Source of the DNA: MPNP01 sp026710155
Lineage (GTDB): Bacteria; Pseudomonadota; Alphaproteobacteria; Rhodobacterales; Rhodobacteraceae
NCBI GenBank assembly: GCA_965200885.1
Contig: OZ241737.1
Coordinates: 1,736,001-1,800,000, forward strand
Reading direction: 5' to 3'
Length of the DNA: 64,000 bases
Of the stretch, positions 45,650-53,416 are shown piece after piece. The translations under genes were made by a program, and so were the position numbers. The notes under the pieces are model-generated. The model made no database searches and had not been told where the DNA came from. It was given only the letters and a program-made list of their open reading frames with translations. How positions within the stretch are numbered: the first letter of the stretch is position 1; each line of letters opens with the position of its first letter.

Positions 45650-46045
45650 ATGGTGAAAAAGACAGGTATCATTCCGAAGGGGATAATAAAACCATTTGCC
45701 AACTATTCCCACGGAATGAGGGTTGATGGGGCTACAAGCCATCTATTGATTTCAGGTCAACTGGGTATTTCCCGAGATGGTGTTATTCCAGAAACGGTCG
45801 AGCAACAGGCAGAATATTGTTTTGCCAATATTGAGGCCATACTCCATGACGGGGGGATGGATAAACAGGATGTAGTAAAAATCACGACCTTTGTCACCAA
45901 AAAAAAGTACCTGCAGCCCTATATGAAAATCAGAGACGAATGGATAAACAATCTTTCATTACCTCCCGCCTCAACTCTCTATATCGTTTCAGGATTTGCC
46001 AAGCCGGAATTCAAAATTGAAATTGAAGCACTAGCCATAAAGTAG
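45650..46045 (+). CDS. RidA/YjgF-family enamine/imine deaminase
   Basis: 131 aa. The family layout is clear: ISGQLGISRDGVIPETVEQQAEYCFANIEAIL at about 31-62 and PPASTLYIVSGFAKPEFKIEIEALA at the C-terminus, with the conserved glutamate near 120. An Arg in the RidA-type IRVEI motif is replaced by Lys (FKIEI), as in several catabolic paralogues, so it need not be the housekeeping RidA. Several heterocycle pathways include such a protein. Confidence 0.85.
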   Translation: MVKKTGIIPKGIIKPFANYSHGMRVDGATSHLLISGQLGISRDGVIPETVEQQAEYCFANIEAILHDGGMDKQDVVKITTFVTKKKYLQPYMKIRDEWINNLSLPPASTLYIVSGFAKPEFKIEIEALAIK

Positions 46046-46298
46046 GCAGCAAACTCCTTGCCATTGCGAACATTGCTTCGAAACAAAACCAGCAATTATA
46101 AGTTTGGGGGCAATTATTCAGGTATTGAATTTGTCGATATATCGAACTTCATTAGATTTTTTGTCCATATCTTGGGGGTTTTAGAATTTTACAGACAAAA
46201 AAGTACAAGACTGTGCAGAAAAATATATTTTGGGATACCTATTTCAGAGTACTCAGGATACCTGAATAGTTACGAATATTTTGTTGGCCAAAAAAATA
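46046..46298. other. Intergenic, no gene supported
   Basis: A frame at 46058-46324 starts without a ribosome site, has no family resemblance and runs into the inverted-repeat element that follows; it is not called. Confidence 0.4.
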
Positions 46299-46477
46299 GG
46301 GACACCTCTATTTATTGCCTTTAAATAGTCATTCGTTGAATTTACCATATCTCCAATTGTTGCTAAAGATAGTGCCAAAGTCCTTATGGGAAAGGAAAGA
46401 ACTCATTCCTTACTGACACACGACAGGTAAATTCAATGTTCCAAACTTTAGATTCACCACATTAAATAGAGGTGCCC
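46299..46477. repeat. MITE-like element with nested inverted repeats
   Basis: Ends GGGACACCTCTATTTA (46299 onward) and TAAATAGAGGTGCCC (to 46477) are inverted copies with a single-base indel. A second inner inverted pair, TTGAATTTACC (about 46335) and GGTAAATTCAA (about 46425), lies inside. ATA flanks both ends as a possible 3-bp target duplication. No coding capacity at 179 bp. Confidence 0.65.
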
Positions 46478-46676
46478 ATAAGATTATTTCCATCAATGTT
46501 TCCAGTGTCAAGCCTATAGTCAATGAGAGGAGTTTGAATTCCACTATCCCCAAATCCTACTGCTATTTATTGTGGGATTGTTTTTGATTACTATAATCAC
46601 GATAATTCATCCAAACTTTCAAGAGATTTTCTTGGGATTGGAAATAATTTCAGATTGATAGCAAGAGAGAATACCT

Positions 46677-47678
46677 ATGAGAATTATTACAACTTTCTTT
46701 TTGGCAGTGACATTTTCGTTGTCTGCAGGTTTCGCCTGGGCCAATTGTGACCCGGGTGAGATTGTCATTAAATTCAGCCATGTAACCAATACCGACAAAC
46801 ACCCCAAGGGGATTGCCGCAACCCTTTTTCAGGATAGGGTCAACAACGAGATGAATGGTGTGGCCTGCATGGAGGTTTTCCCCAATTCCACATTGTATAA
46901 TGACGATGTGGTCCTTGAAGCCATGCTACAGGGAGATGTCCAATTTGCAGCTCCCTCACTCTCTAAGTTCGAGAAATTCACCAAGCAGTTCCGGATTTTC
47001 GATCTGCCCTTCATGTTCAAGAACATAGAGGCTGTTGATGCTTTCCAGCAGTCGGAAACCGGAAAAGCAATGAAGAACTCCATGCAGCGACGCGGGCTGG
47101 TTGGGCTTGAATTCTGGCACAACGGACTCAAGCAGTTTTCGGCCAATAAGCCCTTGGTCAATCCGGAAGATGCCAAGGGGTTGAAGTTCAGGGTGCAGAA
47201 ATCCGATGTTCTCGTTGCCCAGATCGAGGCTCTGGAAGCTTCGGCACAACCCATGGCCTTTTCCGAGGTTTATGGAGCCTTGCAAACCGGTGTGGTTGAC
47301 GGGCAGGAAAATACTTGGTCAAACATATACGGCAGGAAATTCTTCGAAGTACAGGATGGCATTACCGAAACCAACCATGGCATCATTGATTATCTGGTTG
47401 TAACTTCGGTTGACTGGTGGGAAAGCCTTGATGAGGATGTCCGCAATCAGTTGGCCCGGATCTTGATGGAAGTAACCGAGCAAAGAAATGGAGAAGCCTT
47501 TGCAGTTAATGAAAATGCCAAGCAGGCCATCATTGATGCCGGCCATACGGTTCGTACCCTGACCGATGAACAGCGTCAGGCCTGGGTCGATGCCATGTTA
47601 TCTGTTTGGGAACAGTTTGAGGATGATGTTGGAGTGGACAATATAGCTGCTGCCCAAGAGATCAACGCTGCGAATTGA
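46677..47678 (+). CDS. dctP: TRAP transporter substrate-binding protein DctP
   Basis: 333 aa periplasmic receptor of a sodium-driven TRAP transporter for carboxylic acids. Signal peptide IITTFFLAVTFSLSAGFAWA. DctP motifs: VIKFSHVTNTDKHPKG near 29, KGLKFRVQKSDVLV near 165 (carboxylate-binding Arg), and VDGQENTWSNIYGRKFFEVQ near 211. First gene of dctPQM. The ligand is not predictable from this alone. Confidence 0.92.
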   Translation: MRIITTFFLAVTFSLSAGFAWANCDPGEIVIKFSHVTNTDKHPKGIAATLFQDRVNNEMNGVACMEVFPNSTLYNDDVVLEAMLQGDVQFAAPSLSKFEKFTKQFRIFDLPFMFKNIEAVDAFQQSETGKAMKNSMQRRGLVGLEFWHNGLKQFSANKPLVNPEDAKGLKFRVQKSDVLVAQIEALEASAQPMAFSEVYGALQTGVVDGQENTWSNIYGRKFFEVQDGITETNHGIIDYLVVTSVDWWESLDEDVRNQLARILMEVTEQRNGEAFAVNENAKQAIIDAGHTVRTLTDEQRQAWVDAMLSVWEQFEDDVGVDNIAAAQEINAAN

Positions 47679-47739
47679 TCAGTAATTATTGACCAACCGC
47701 ATTTTTGATCAAGTGCGGTTGGATACTTATTGAAATCTC

Positions 47740-48420
47740 ATGGAAACCAAATCAAACTTGATTGATAATGTCGGATTGTATGTCGACAGGGTCGAAAGAG
47801 TGTCCATAGCCGTAATATTGGCCCTGATGACCATAGTCACGTTTACGAATGTTGTATTGAGATATGTGTTTAATGACAGCCTGATATGGGGATTAGAAGT
47901 AACCCTGGTGCTATTCGCATGGTTGGTACTTTTGGGGATCAGCCATTGTGTGAAGTTGTTTGCCCATATAGGTGTTGATTTTGTAATCAACATCATAAGG
48001 CCAGGTTGGCGGAAACTGTTTGGAATATTTGCATCTGTCATTTGTATTGCCTATGCTTTCCTGCTGCTCAAGGGATCCTGGGATTACTGGGCACCATTTG
48101 CCGGATTGTATGAAACGACAGGCCACTGGTTTCCAACAGGTTTTGACTGGAATACAAGGGATCGTGCCTGGTACGAGACAGACCAGATACCCATGCTTGA
48201 TTTTCTTCGTTTTTTTGAACCAATGTTGAATGAGGGGGAGTCATACGAAAAACTTCCTCGATTTATCCCCTACGTCATACTTCCTTTTGCTTCACTGCTC
48301 ATATTCATCAGATTTGTTCAGGGAGCGGTCATGATTCTGAATGGAAAGGCAGAGACCTTGATAGTCAGCCATGAGGTGGAGGATGCCATGGGCACTGATT
48401 CACCAAGAGAAACGGATTAA
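47740..48420 (+). CDS. dctQ: TRAP transporter small permease DctQ
   Basis: 226 aa, four membrane helices (about 17-38, 50-68, 88-110 and 185-205). LIWGLEVTLVLFAWLVLLG matches DctQ. A longer than usual loop (about residues 120-180) separates helices 3 and 4. It lies between dctP and dctM, with a 4-bp gap to the dctM start. Confidence 0.85.
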   Translation: METKSNLIDNVGLYVDRVERVSIAVILALMTIVTFTNVVLRYVFNDSLIWGLEVTLVLFAWLVLLGISHCVKLFAHIGVDFVINIIRPGWRKLFGIFASVICIAYAFLLLKGSWDYWAPFAGLYETTGHWFPTGFDWNTRDRAWYETDQIPMLDFLRFFEPMLNEGESYEKLPRFIPYVILPFASLLIFIRFVQGAVMILNGKAETLIVSHEVEDAMGTDSPRETD

Positions 48421-48424
48421 TCAA

Positions 48425-49801
48425 ATGTCGGTTGTTATCCTCTTTGTAATGATCATTGGCCTTTTGATCTTCGGGGTTCCCATTGCTGTTTCATTGGGCT
48501 TTTCTTCAATTGTATTCCTTCTGGTATTGTCAGATGCTTCCCTGGCTTCCATTGCCCAATCGCTCTATCAAGCGATGGCAGGACATTATACCTTGCTGGC
48601 TATTCCCTTTTTCATATTGGCCTCAAGTTTCATGTCTACCGGGGGTGTTGCCAGAAGGATAATCAGGTTTTCGATTGCTGTCGTCGGGCACTTGCCGGGT
48701 GGGTTGGCCATTGCCGGAGTGTTTGCCTGCATGATGTTTGCAGCATTGTCAGGGTCCTCCCCTGCAACCGTAATCGCCATTGGTCCCATTGTAATAGGTG
48801 GAATGATACAGGTAGGTTATTCCAAGGATTTTGCTGCAGGTGTCATCTGCAATGCAGGAACCCTGGGTATTTTGATTCCACCTTCAATTGTCATGGTTGT
48901 CTATGCTTCAGCGACTGATGTCTCAATCGGCCGCATGTTTCTGGCCGGTATTATTCCGGGCCTGCTTGCGGGTCTAATGCTGATGATCGCAATTTTTGTC
49001 ATAGCGGTAATCAGAAAAATGCCGAGGGAAGAATGGAAGGGATGGCATGAGATTTTTGCCTCTGCTTGGGATGCTCTTTGGGGATTATTGTTGATCATAA
49101 TCATACTTGGTGGAATTTATGGGGGGCTGTTCACACCTACCGAAGCCGCAGCTGTTGCAGCTGTATATTCCTTTTTGATCGCTACATTTGTCTATCGTGA
49201 CATGGGACCGCTGGCCGGTCAGGGTGAAGGTGTGAAGGAAACCATAATTTCACGTCCATTATCGATAATTACGGTTTTTTTCCATCGAGATACCATGGAT
49301 ACATTGTATCATGCAGGCAAGTTGACAATCACGCTTATGTTCATCATAGCCAATGCATTGATACTCAAGCATGTGTTAACTGACCAACAGGTACCACAAC
49401 ATGTGGCTTCCTATATGCTGCAAGTTGGATTGGGACCTGTAATGTTCCTTATTATCGTCAATGTCATACTCCTTATCGGGGGTCAATTCATGGAACCCTC
49501 GGGATTGTTGATAATTGTTGCTCCCCTTGTTTTTCCAATAGCCATTGAGCTCGGCATTGATCCCATCCATCTGGGCATAATAATGGTAGTCAATATGGAA
49601 ATCGGAATGGTTACACCCCCAGTGGGATTGAATCTCTTTGTGACCTCAGGAGTAGCCGGTATGTCCGTCATGAGGGTTGTCAAGGCAGCTTTTCCATTTT
49701 TGGGTATCCTGCTGATCTTCTTGATCATCGTTACATATGTTCCCTGGATTTCAACCTATCTTCCAACCCTATTCATGGGTCCGGAGGTTATCCAGAAATA
49801 A
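48425..49801 (+). CDS. dctM: TRAP transporter large permease DctM
   Basis: 458 aa, about 12 helices. Conserved: PFFILASSFMSTGGVARRI near 58, MMFAALSGSSPATVIAIGPI near 105, LGILIPPSIVMVVYA near 143 and the C-terminal EIGMVTPPVGLNLFVTSGVAG. ATG 48425 is chosen; the frame open to 48371 overlaps dctQ. Confidence 0.92.
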   Translation: MSVVILFVMIIGLLIFGVPIAVSLGFSSIVFLLVLSDASLASIAQSLYQAMAGHYTLLAIPFFILASSFMSTGGVARRIIRFSIAVVGHLPGGLAIAGVFACMMFAALSGSSPATVIAIGPIVIGGMIQVGYSKDFAAGVICNAGTLGILIPPSIVMVVYASATDVSIGRMFLAGIIPGLLAGLMLMIAIFVIAVIRKMPREEWKGWHEIFASAWDALWGLLLIIIILGGIYGGLFTPTEAAAVAAVYSFLIATFVYRDMGPLAGQGEGVKETIISRPLSIITVFFHRDTMDTLYHAGKLTITLMFIIANALILKHVLTDQQVPQHVASYMLQVGLGPVMFLIIVNVILLIGGQFMEPSGLLIIVAPLVFPIAIELGIDPIHLGIIMVVNMEIGMVTPPVGLNLFVTSGVAGMSVMRVVKAAFPFLGILLIFLIIVTYVPWISTYLPTLFMGPEVIQK

Positions 49802-49944
49802 TCGTGGTAACATGGCCATGAATTTCAAATGGAAAATTATCTCCCTCAAGCAATCTCAAGAGCATGATTTAATCTGACTATCATGCTAACTTTTCAAACC
49901 TTGCCTCAATTTTGGAATTGGATTATCGTCTGAAGGAAAGAAAT

Positions 49945-49966
49945 GGGGTTTATATACAAAAGTCAC
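49945..49966 (+). repeat. Element end of E1 type (left edge of the 50-53 kb island)
   Basis: GGGGTTTATATAC followed by aaaAGTCAC, nearly identical to the left end of the 36.34-kb element, in the orientation of a left end. It opens the GC-richer island. A possible partner on the opposite side is GTATATAAATCCCCC at 53173-53187. Confidence 0.7.
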
Positions 49967-50063
49967 ATTCATCTGAATTCGTATAACCCTTTTCTTGACT
50001 TCAGACATTTGTTTTTGCTGGAATATCCCATTCATGGGGGCGATACCCAAAAAAAGGCACTAT

Positions 50064-50075
50064 TCCCCCCCCCCC
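50064..50075 (+). repeat. Poly-C tract, 11 C, near left edge of island
   Basis: Eleven C follow GGCACTATT at about 50065-50075 and are followed by a hydrophobic reading frame (LSFFVSILTFLFF) that ends at 50152. The arrangement recalls the start-codon, poly-C, signal-peptide layout of the two full genes of this island family, but no convincing ribosome site or mature protein is present. Confidence 0.5.
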
Positions 50076-50240
50076 TCTCCTTTTTTGTATCAATTTTGAC
50101 TTTTTTATTCTTCCCAGGCCAAAACCATCCCTTCTATTGCGAAACCGACTAAAATTAGCTCCAGCCATCGACCATTTTCGATTGACAAAGGTCGATTCAC
50201 GGATGAGTAATTGAGGCTTGTGGGAATTGCAAGAAAAAAA

Positions 50241-50260
50241 GGGCGATCCGAAGACCGCCC
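50241..50260 (-). terminator. Terminator with UUCG loop
   Basis: Stem GGGCGGTC-TTCG-GATCGCCC-type, followed on the minus strand by seven T. Essentially the same hairpin ends the related gene at 58.07 kb. Confidence 0.85.
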
Positions 50261-50282
50261 CGTGCGTGTCCGGCAATGGTAT

Positions 50283-51140
50283 TTACCGGCAAACCAAAGA
50301 ATCACGCAAGGCTTCGTTTTGAGCTTCATCTGTGAACAATCCCCAAACCCTTGGGCTGTTGTTTCCACGTCCGCAAAAGCAGTTCCTGACATCCTGAATG
50401 GTCAGGGGACTGATCGAGAAGCACCCGCTTGTCTGACCCGCACCGGAATCGACCGCCATGGTGTAGCTTCCGCCCGTCATGAAGCAATATCGCTCTAAAG
50501 CATTAGTTTCATCACTGCCGGATGAACCAGTATAAAAAAACAACATAGGGCGTTTTTTCAATCAAGGAAACGGTATTCGACGGATTGTGCCAGGTCAGGA
50601 TTTAAGGCCGATAAAGTGCCCAGGTCGATGATTTGAACATCAGAGTTTGTCCGCGTGGTCTTGACTTTAATATTCAGAGGAATTTCGGTAACCTGAGTAT
50701 CATCCCCCTCCCAAAAAACTTCTGAAAGTAATGAAATTAAGGGCCAGTTCCTGAATTTGTATGCTGGTAACCGTGACGGTCGGGTAAGTAGCAGCTGCTT
50801 GGTAAAAGCCATACCTACCTTGGCAAGCCGACGGTCCATCCCGCCCGTTGCTGGTCTCGGTTATCTGCACCCACCATCCGCCACACCCCGTCAGCAGCGC
50901 GTCCGTGAACTGCGTCTCCACCTTCGCCGGGTGACTTAAAACATACCGGCATTTTGCAAACTATGCCTGTCAGCGTGCGCCTTCCCTCGCTTTCCCCCTT
51001 TTCCTTATCAGGGAATTAGGGTAATACCGAACTTCGGTGCCGGCGGGTATGGACACGTTTGATGTCAACATAATTGTTCTATTGCGGCCGGGCTCTTCCA
51101 TGAGGACTTGTCCTCCGCCCGTAAGGCCAAATGTATTCAT
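50283..51140 (-). pseudogene. Broken secreted-protein gene of the island family (member 3)
   Basis: Pieces in successive frames: 51140-50970 reads MNTFGLTGGGQVLMEE...SNVSIPAGTEVRYYPN, like the N-terminal part of the gene at 52.3-53.0 kb (IIPSGTEARV); then fragments at 50921-50700, 50839-50558 and 50561-50283, the last with GQTSGCFSISPLTIQDVRNCFCG. It lacks the conserved promoter, start and signal peptide, and at least two frameshifts break it. The shared terminator follows its stop. Confidence 0.6.
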
Positions 51141-51174
51141 CTATCCGCAGACCGCCTCTTGTATCCCATGTCGT

Positions 51175-51879
51175 TCAGCCTCCCGGCCGCTGACAGGGCG
51201 AGTTCGGGCAGTAGTCCGTGGAATCGGTGCGCCACTTCAGGGCCGTCGTGGCGTAGGATTCCTCTTCCCCGTCGGCGATGCCTGTCGCAACGACCTTGCT
51301 TTGATTGGCACAGACGCACATGTCGTTGAGGTTGCCGTTCAGTACCTTGTAGATGATGCCGCCGCTGTTCATGATCCCATCCGGATTGTCGCAAGCGTCG
51401 CTGGCATCGTCATTAATCCTGACATCAACCGCTGCCATGTCCGGATTGACCGTGTAGCCCGAGCCGCCCATTAGAACGACCCGGATCATGCTTTCACCGG
51501 TGATCAGGCGATCGTCCGGAAAGCAGAGGGATGCTGTGTTGTCAGAGCTGAGCGCATTCAATCGCCACCATGCCGTTGAGGTGCCCGAATAGGTTATCGA
51601 GGTCCGCGATCGGTAAACGTTGCTAGCATCCTGGCTGGGCTTGAGGTATTCTGGCACGTTGTAGTCGTAGATCCTGTTGTGGCCGGAGATGGTATAGGCC
51701 AGGAGATTGACTGTCACGCTATTGGGGCCAACAGCTGTTCTTTTAATCTCGATCGGCAGGCCTTCCTGAATTCGGCTGCAAGCGTGGATGAGGGTTTCAG
51801 CCCTGGGCTGCAGTGTGTTAGGCGCCAGCCGCAGGCTCATCATGCCCATGACCGCAAGGCAGCAAACTGTTCGTGCCAA
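51175..51879 (-). pseudogene. 5'-truncated secreted-protein gene of the island family (member 2)
   Basis: 234 codons open from a TTG. From LCFPDDRLITGES to CPNSPCQ it aligns by eye with member A: PDDRI, a CVC motif after NGN(L/F)ND, and KWR-DSTDYC-SP-Q are shared. A hydrophobic N-terminus (ARTVCCLAVMGMMSLRLAP) looks like a worn signal peptide, but the promoter, ATG and poly-C leader of its relatives are missing, because the sequence switches at about 51880 to a fragment on the other strand. Probably not expressed. Confidence 0.6.
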
Positions 51880-52132
51880 GCCGGAACGTACATACTGTAT
51901 TTCCGCTTATTCCCTGATACCGGAAGCCGTTAGCTTCCGGGGCAAGTCCGACAAGGGCACCGCCGTTAGCTACAACCGGTTCGCCACTCCGCCCGCGCCT
52001 GATCCTTGGATACCAGACCCCGAAAATACGGGATGTGGAACGGAAACTTCACTGGACTTGGTTAGGCAATGCTTCCGATGCATAAGCGGGAGCTGGACCT
52101 GGAGCTTCAGCAGCAACAGCTGTTCCGGCCAG
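51857..52132 (+). pseudogene. C-terminal fragment related to the 57.4-kb secreted protein
   Basis: RQQTVRAKPERTYCISAYS through NTGCGTETSLDLVRQCFRC to SFSSNSC parallels WQQTLRARPDTSYCLAVYV ... NTGCGTETTLALVRQCFQC ... SMSANTC of the gene at 57.4-58.1 kb. Nothing corresponding to the N-terminal half precedes it; instead the frame abuts the truncated member 2 on the opposite strand. Confidence 0.65.
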
Positions 52133-52290
52133 GCATCAAGCGAATCCCTGCCACATGGACCGCACCGAGGATTGCCGCTTGCGGAGAGCGCTGAACCTGC
52201 CGACATGGATCACGGCTTGACGGTCAAGGAGATGTGCCGGTCTGTAGCGGCCATGATCCGCGATCATCTCGCGGATAGGCATTGAGGCCA

Positions 52291-53021
52291 TCAATCAGTA
52301 CAAAGGGGATCCCCAGTACAGTCTATGCGGCTCAATCCCTGATAGGGCGAGTCTGCGCAGTAGTCGGTGGAATCGTCGCGCCATTTTGAAGAGGATTTCA
52401 AGTAGGTTGCGCTTTCACCGTATGCCGCCATTACTGCCGCCAGAGTTGTGCACACGCACGAGTCGTTGAAGTTGCCGTTCCTGAACTGGTAGACAAGGTT
52501 TCCATTCCGCGTATGTTCTCCAGGATTGCTGCAAGTGTCATCCTCAAATATTTGAAATGTTACCGTTGCGTTGTTCTGATCCACCCGGAAGCCGGCGACG
52601 CTCAACAGCGTGAGTTCTATCGTGGTATCGCCGCCACTGTCGATCCTGTCGTCTGGCCACGTAAAGACATTAGTGTCAATGCCGAAATTCATGTCAGCAC
52701 TATCCGTTCTGAACATAATCACGTTGCCGTTAAAGTCACTAAGAGTGCTGTCCATCGCCAGATAGGTCTGGACACCGTGATTGCGAAAATAGTGTTGATA
52801 CCCGGACACGGTGGAAACGAGAACCCGCGCCTCGGTACCGCTGGGAATAATGGTGCTTCCCCTGAGCTCGATACCCGATTCACTTTCAAGGTTTTCATAC
52901 GAACCACCTGTATTATAAAGGCTCACTGTTGGCATCTGCGCTCCTGCCGGAACTGCAAGCACTGCAAGGAGCAGGAGGGCTGCTAATTTATGAGGGGGGG
53001 GGGGAACTTGGTTATGAACAT
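52291..53021 (-). CDS. Phase-variable secreted protein, member A (out of frame as sequenced)
   Basis: ATG 53021 follows AAGGAGAG and reads FITKF into 11 C (complement of G at 52994-53004); with 11 C the frame stops at TAG a few codons on. With 9 or 12 C it would continue as a signal peptide (HKLAALLLLAVLAVPAGAQ) and a secreted domain of about 220 aa to the stop at 52291, with PDDRI, CVC and KWRDDSTDYC motifs and two more C-terminal Cys. I recognise no known fold. A strong promoter, a ribosome site and the poly-C run suggest on/off translation by strand slippage; a homopolymer sequencing error would also give this picture. Confidence 0.65.
52994..53004 (-). repeat. Poly-C tract (11) in the 5' coding region of member A
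   Basis: Eleven C in the coding strand, 17 bases after the A of the start codon, ahead of the signal peptide. Open frame requires a length divisible by three (9 or 12); at 11 it is off by one. Confidence 0.85.
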
Positions 53022-53113
53022 TAGATCTCTCCTTGTGTTGGCCGTAGCCATCGCGGCTGAATTCCAAACCGACCTGCCACAGACTGGCAGTTACAGCCGG
53101 CCGGACACTGATA

Positions 53114-53141
53114 AATATAGACCAATCGCTCCATGTGTCAA
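53114..53141 (-). promoter_or_regulatory. Sigma-70-type promoter of member A
   Basis: TTGACA (53141-53136) and TATATT (53119-53114) on the minus strand, 16 bp apart. The surrounding sequence, GGAGCGAT-GGTCTATATT, and the leader down to the Shine-Dalgarno are shared with the promoter at 57267-57295. Confidence 0.8.
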
Positions 53142-53277
53142 TAGGCTGGTTGCAAAACCCATGGGGAAACAAGTATATAAATCCCCCAAAAAAAGGATCA
53201 AGGGTGGAAAACCGAGGGCACAACTTGTTTACAATCCAATTTGAGTAAACTAGAGACCCCTGAAAATGGGGGAGAGG

Positions 53278-53316
53278 TTTTTTTTCAGAATGGCAAAATG
53301 TCTGAAGTCAAGAAAG
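53278..53316 (+). repeat. 39-nt motif joining both edges of the 15.9-17.75 kb insertion
   Basis: TTTTTTTTCAGAATGGCA (53278-53295) is followed directly by AAATGTCTGAAGTCAAGAAA (53296-53315). At the hemC locus these two blocks stand at opposite ends of the Abi insertion (15867-15884 and 17731-17750). Confidence 0.8.
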
Positions 53317-53416
53317 AATTTTTTTGTCTCTTGAGAAGAAAGTCATGAACAATCCTCGTCCTGTTTGATCAATGGGAATAATCAAGGGATATTTGGTTGA
53401 CCGGTGGAGTAGATAC

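Larger units (their letters stand above)
49945..53316. mobile_element. Mosaic island of secreted-protein gene fragments (E2)
   Basis: The limits are given by the E1-type end at 49945 and by a 20-nt repeat, TTTCTTGACTTCAGACATTT at 49991-50010, which returns inverted at 53296-53315. Between them GC is clearly above that of the flanking genes, and the content is parts of at least four related secreted-protein genes on both strands. No integrase, transposase or tRNA target is visible. Boundaries are inferred, not proven. Confidence 0.6.

Noticed and set aside
46058..46324. 88-codon frame after ridA
   Set aside because: No ribosome site, odd composition, and it runs into the inverted-repeat element.
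51037..51474. Long plus-strand frame of 145 codons in the island
   Set aside because: It is antisense to the clearer fragments of members 2 and 3, has no ribosome site and no family resemblance; GC-rich DNA keeps several frames open.
53022..53223. In-frame upstream extension of member A as a single unbroken protein from 53223
   Set aside because: It would translate the promoter and leader that are shared with member B, and it has no ribosome site; the conserved ATG with AAGGAGAG is far more likely to be the start.
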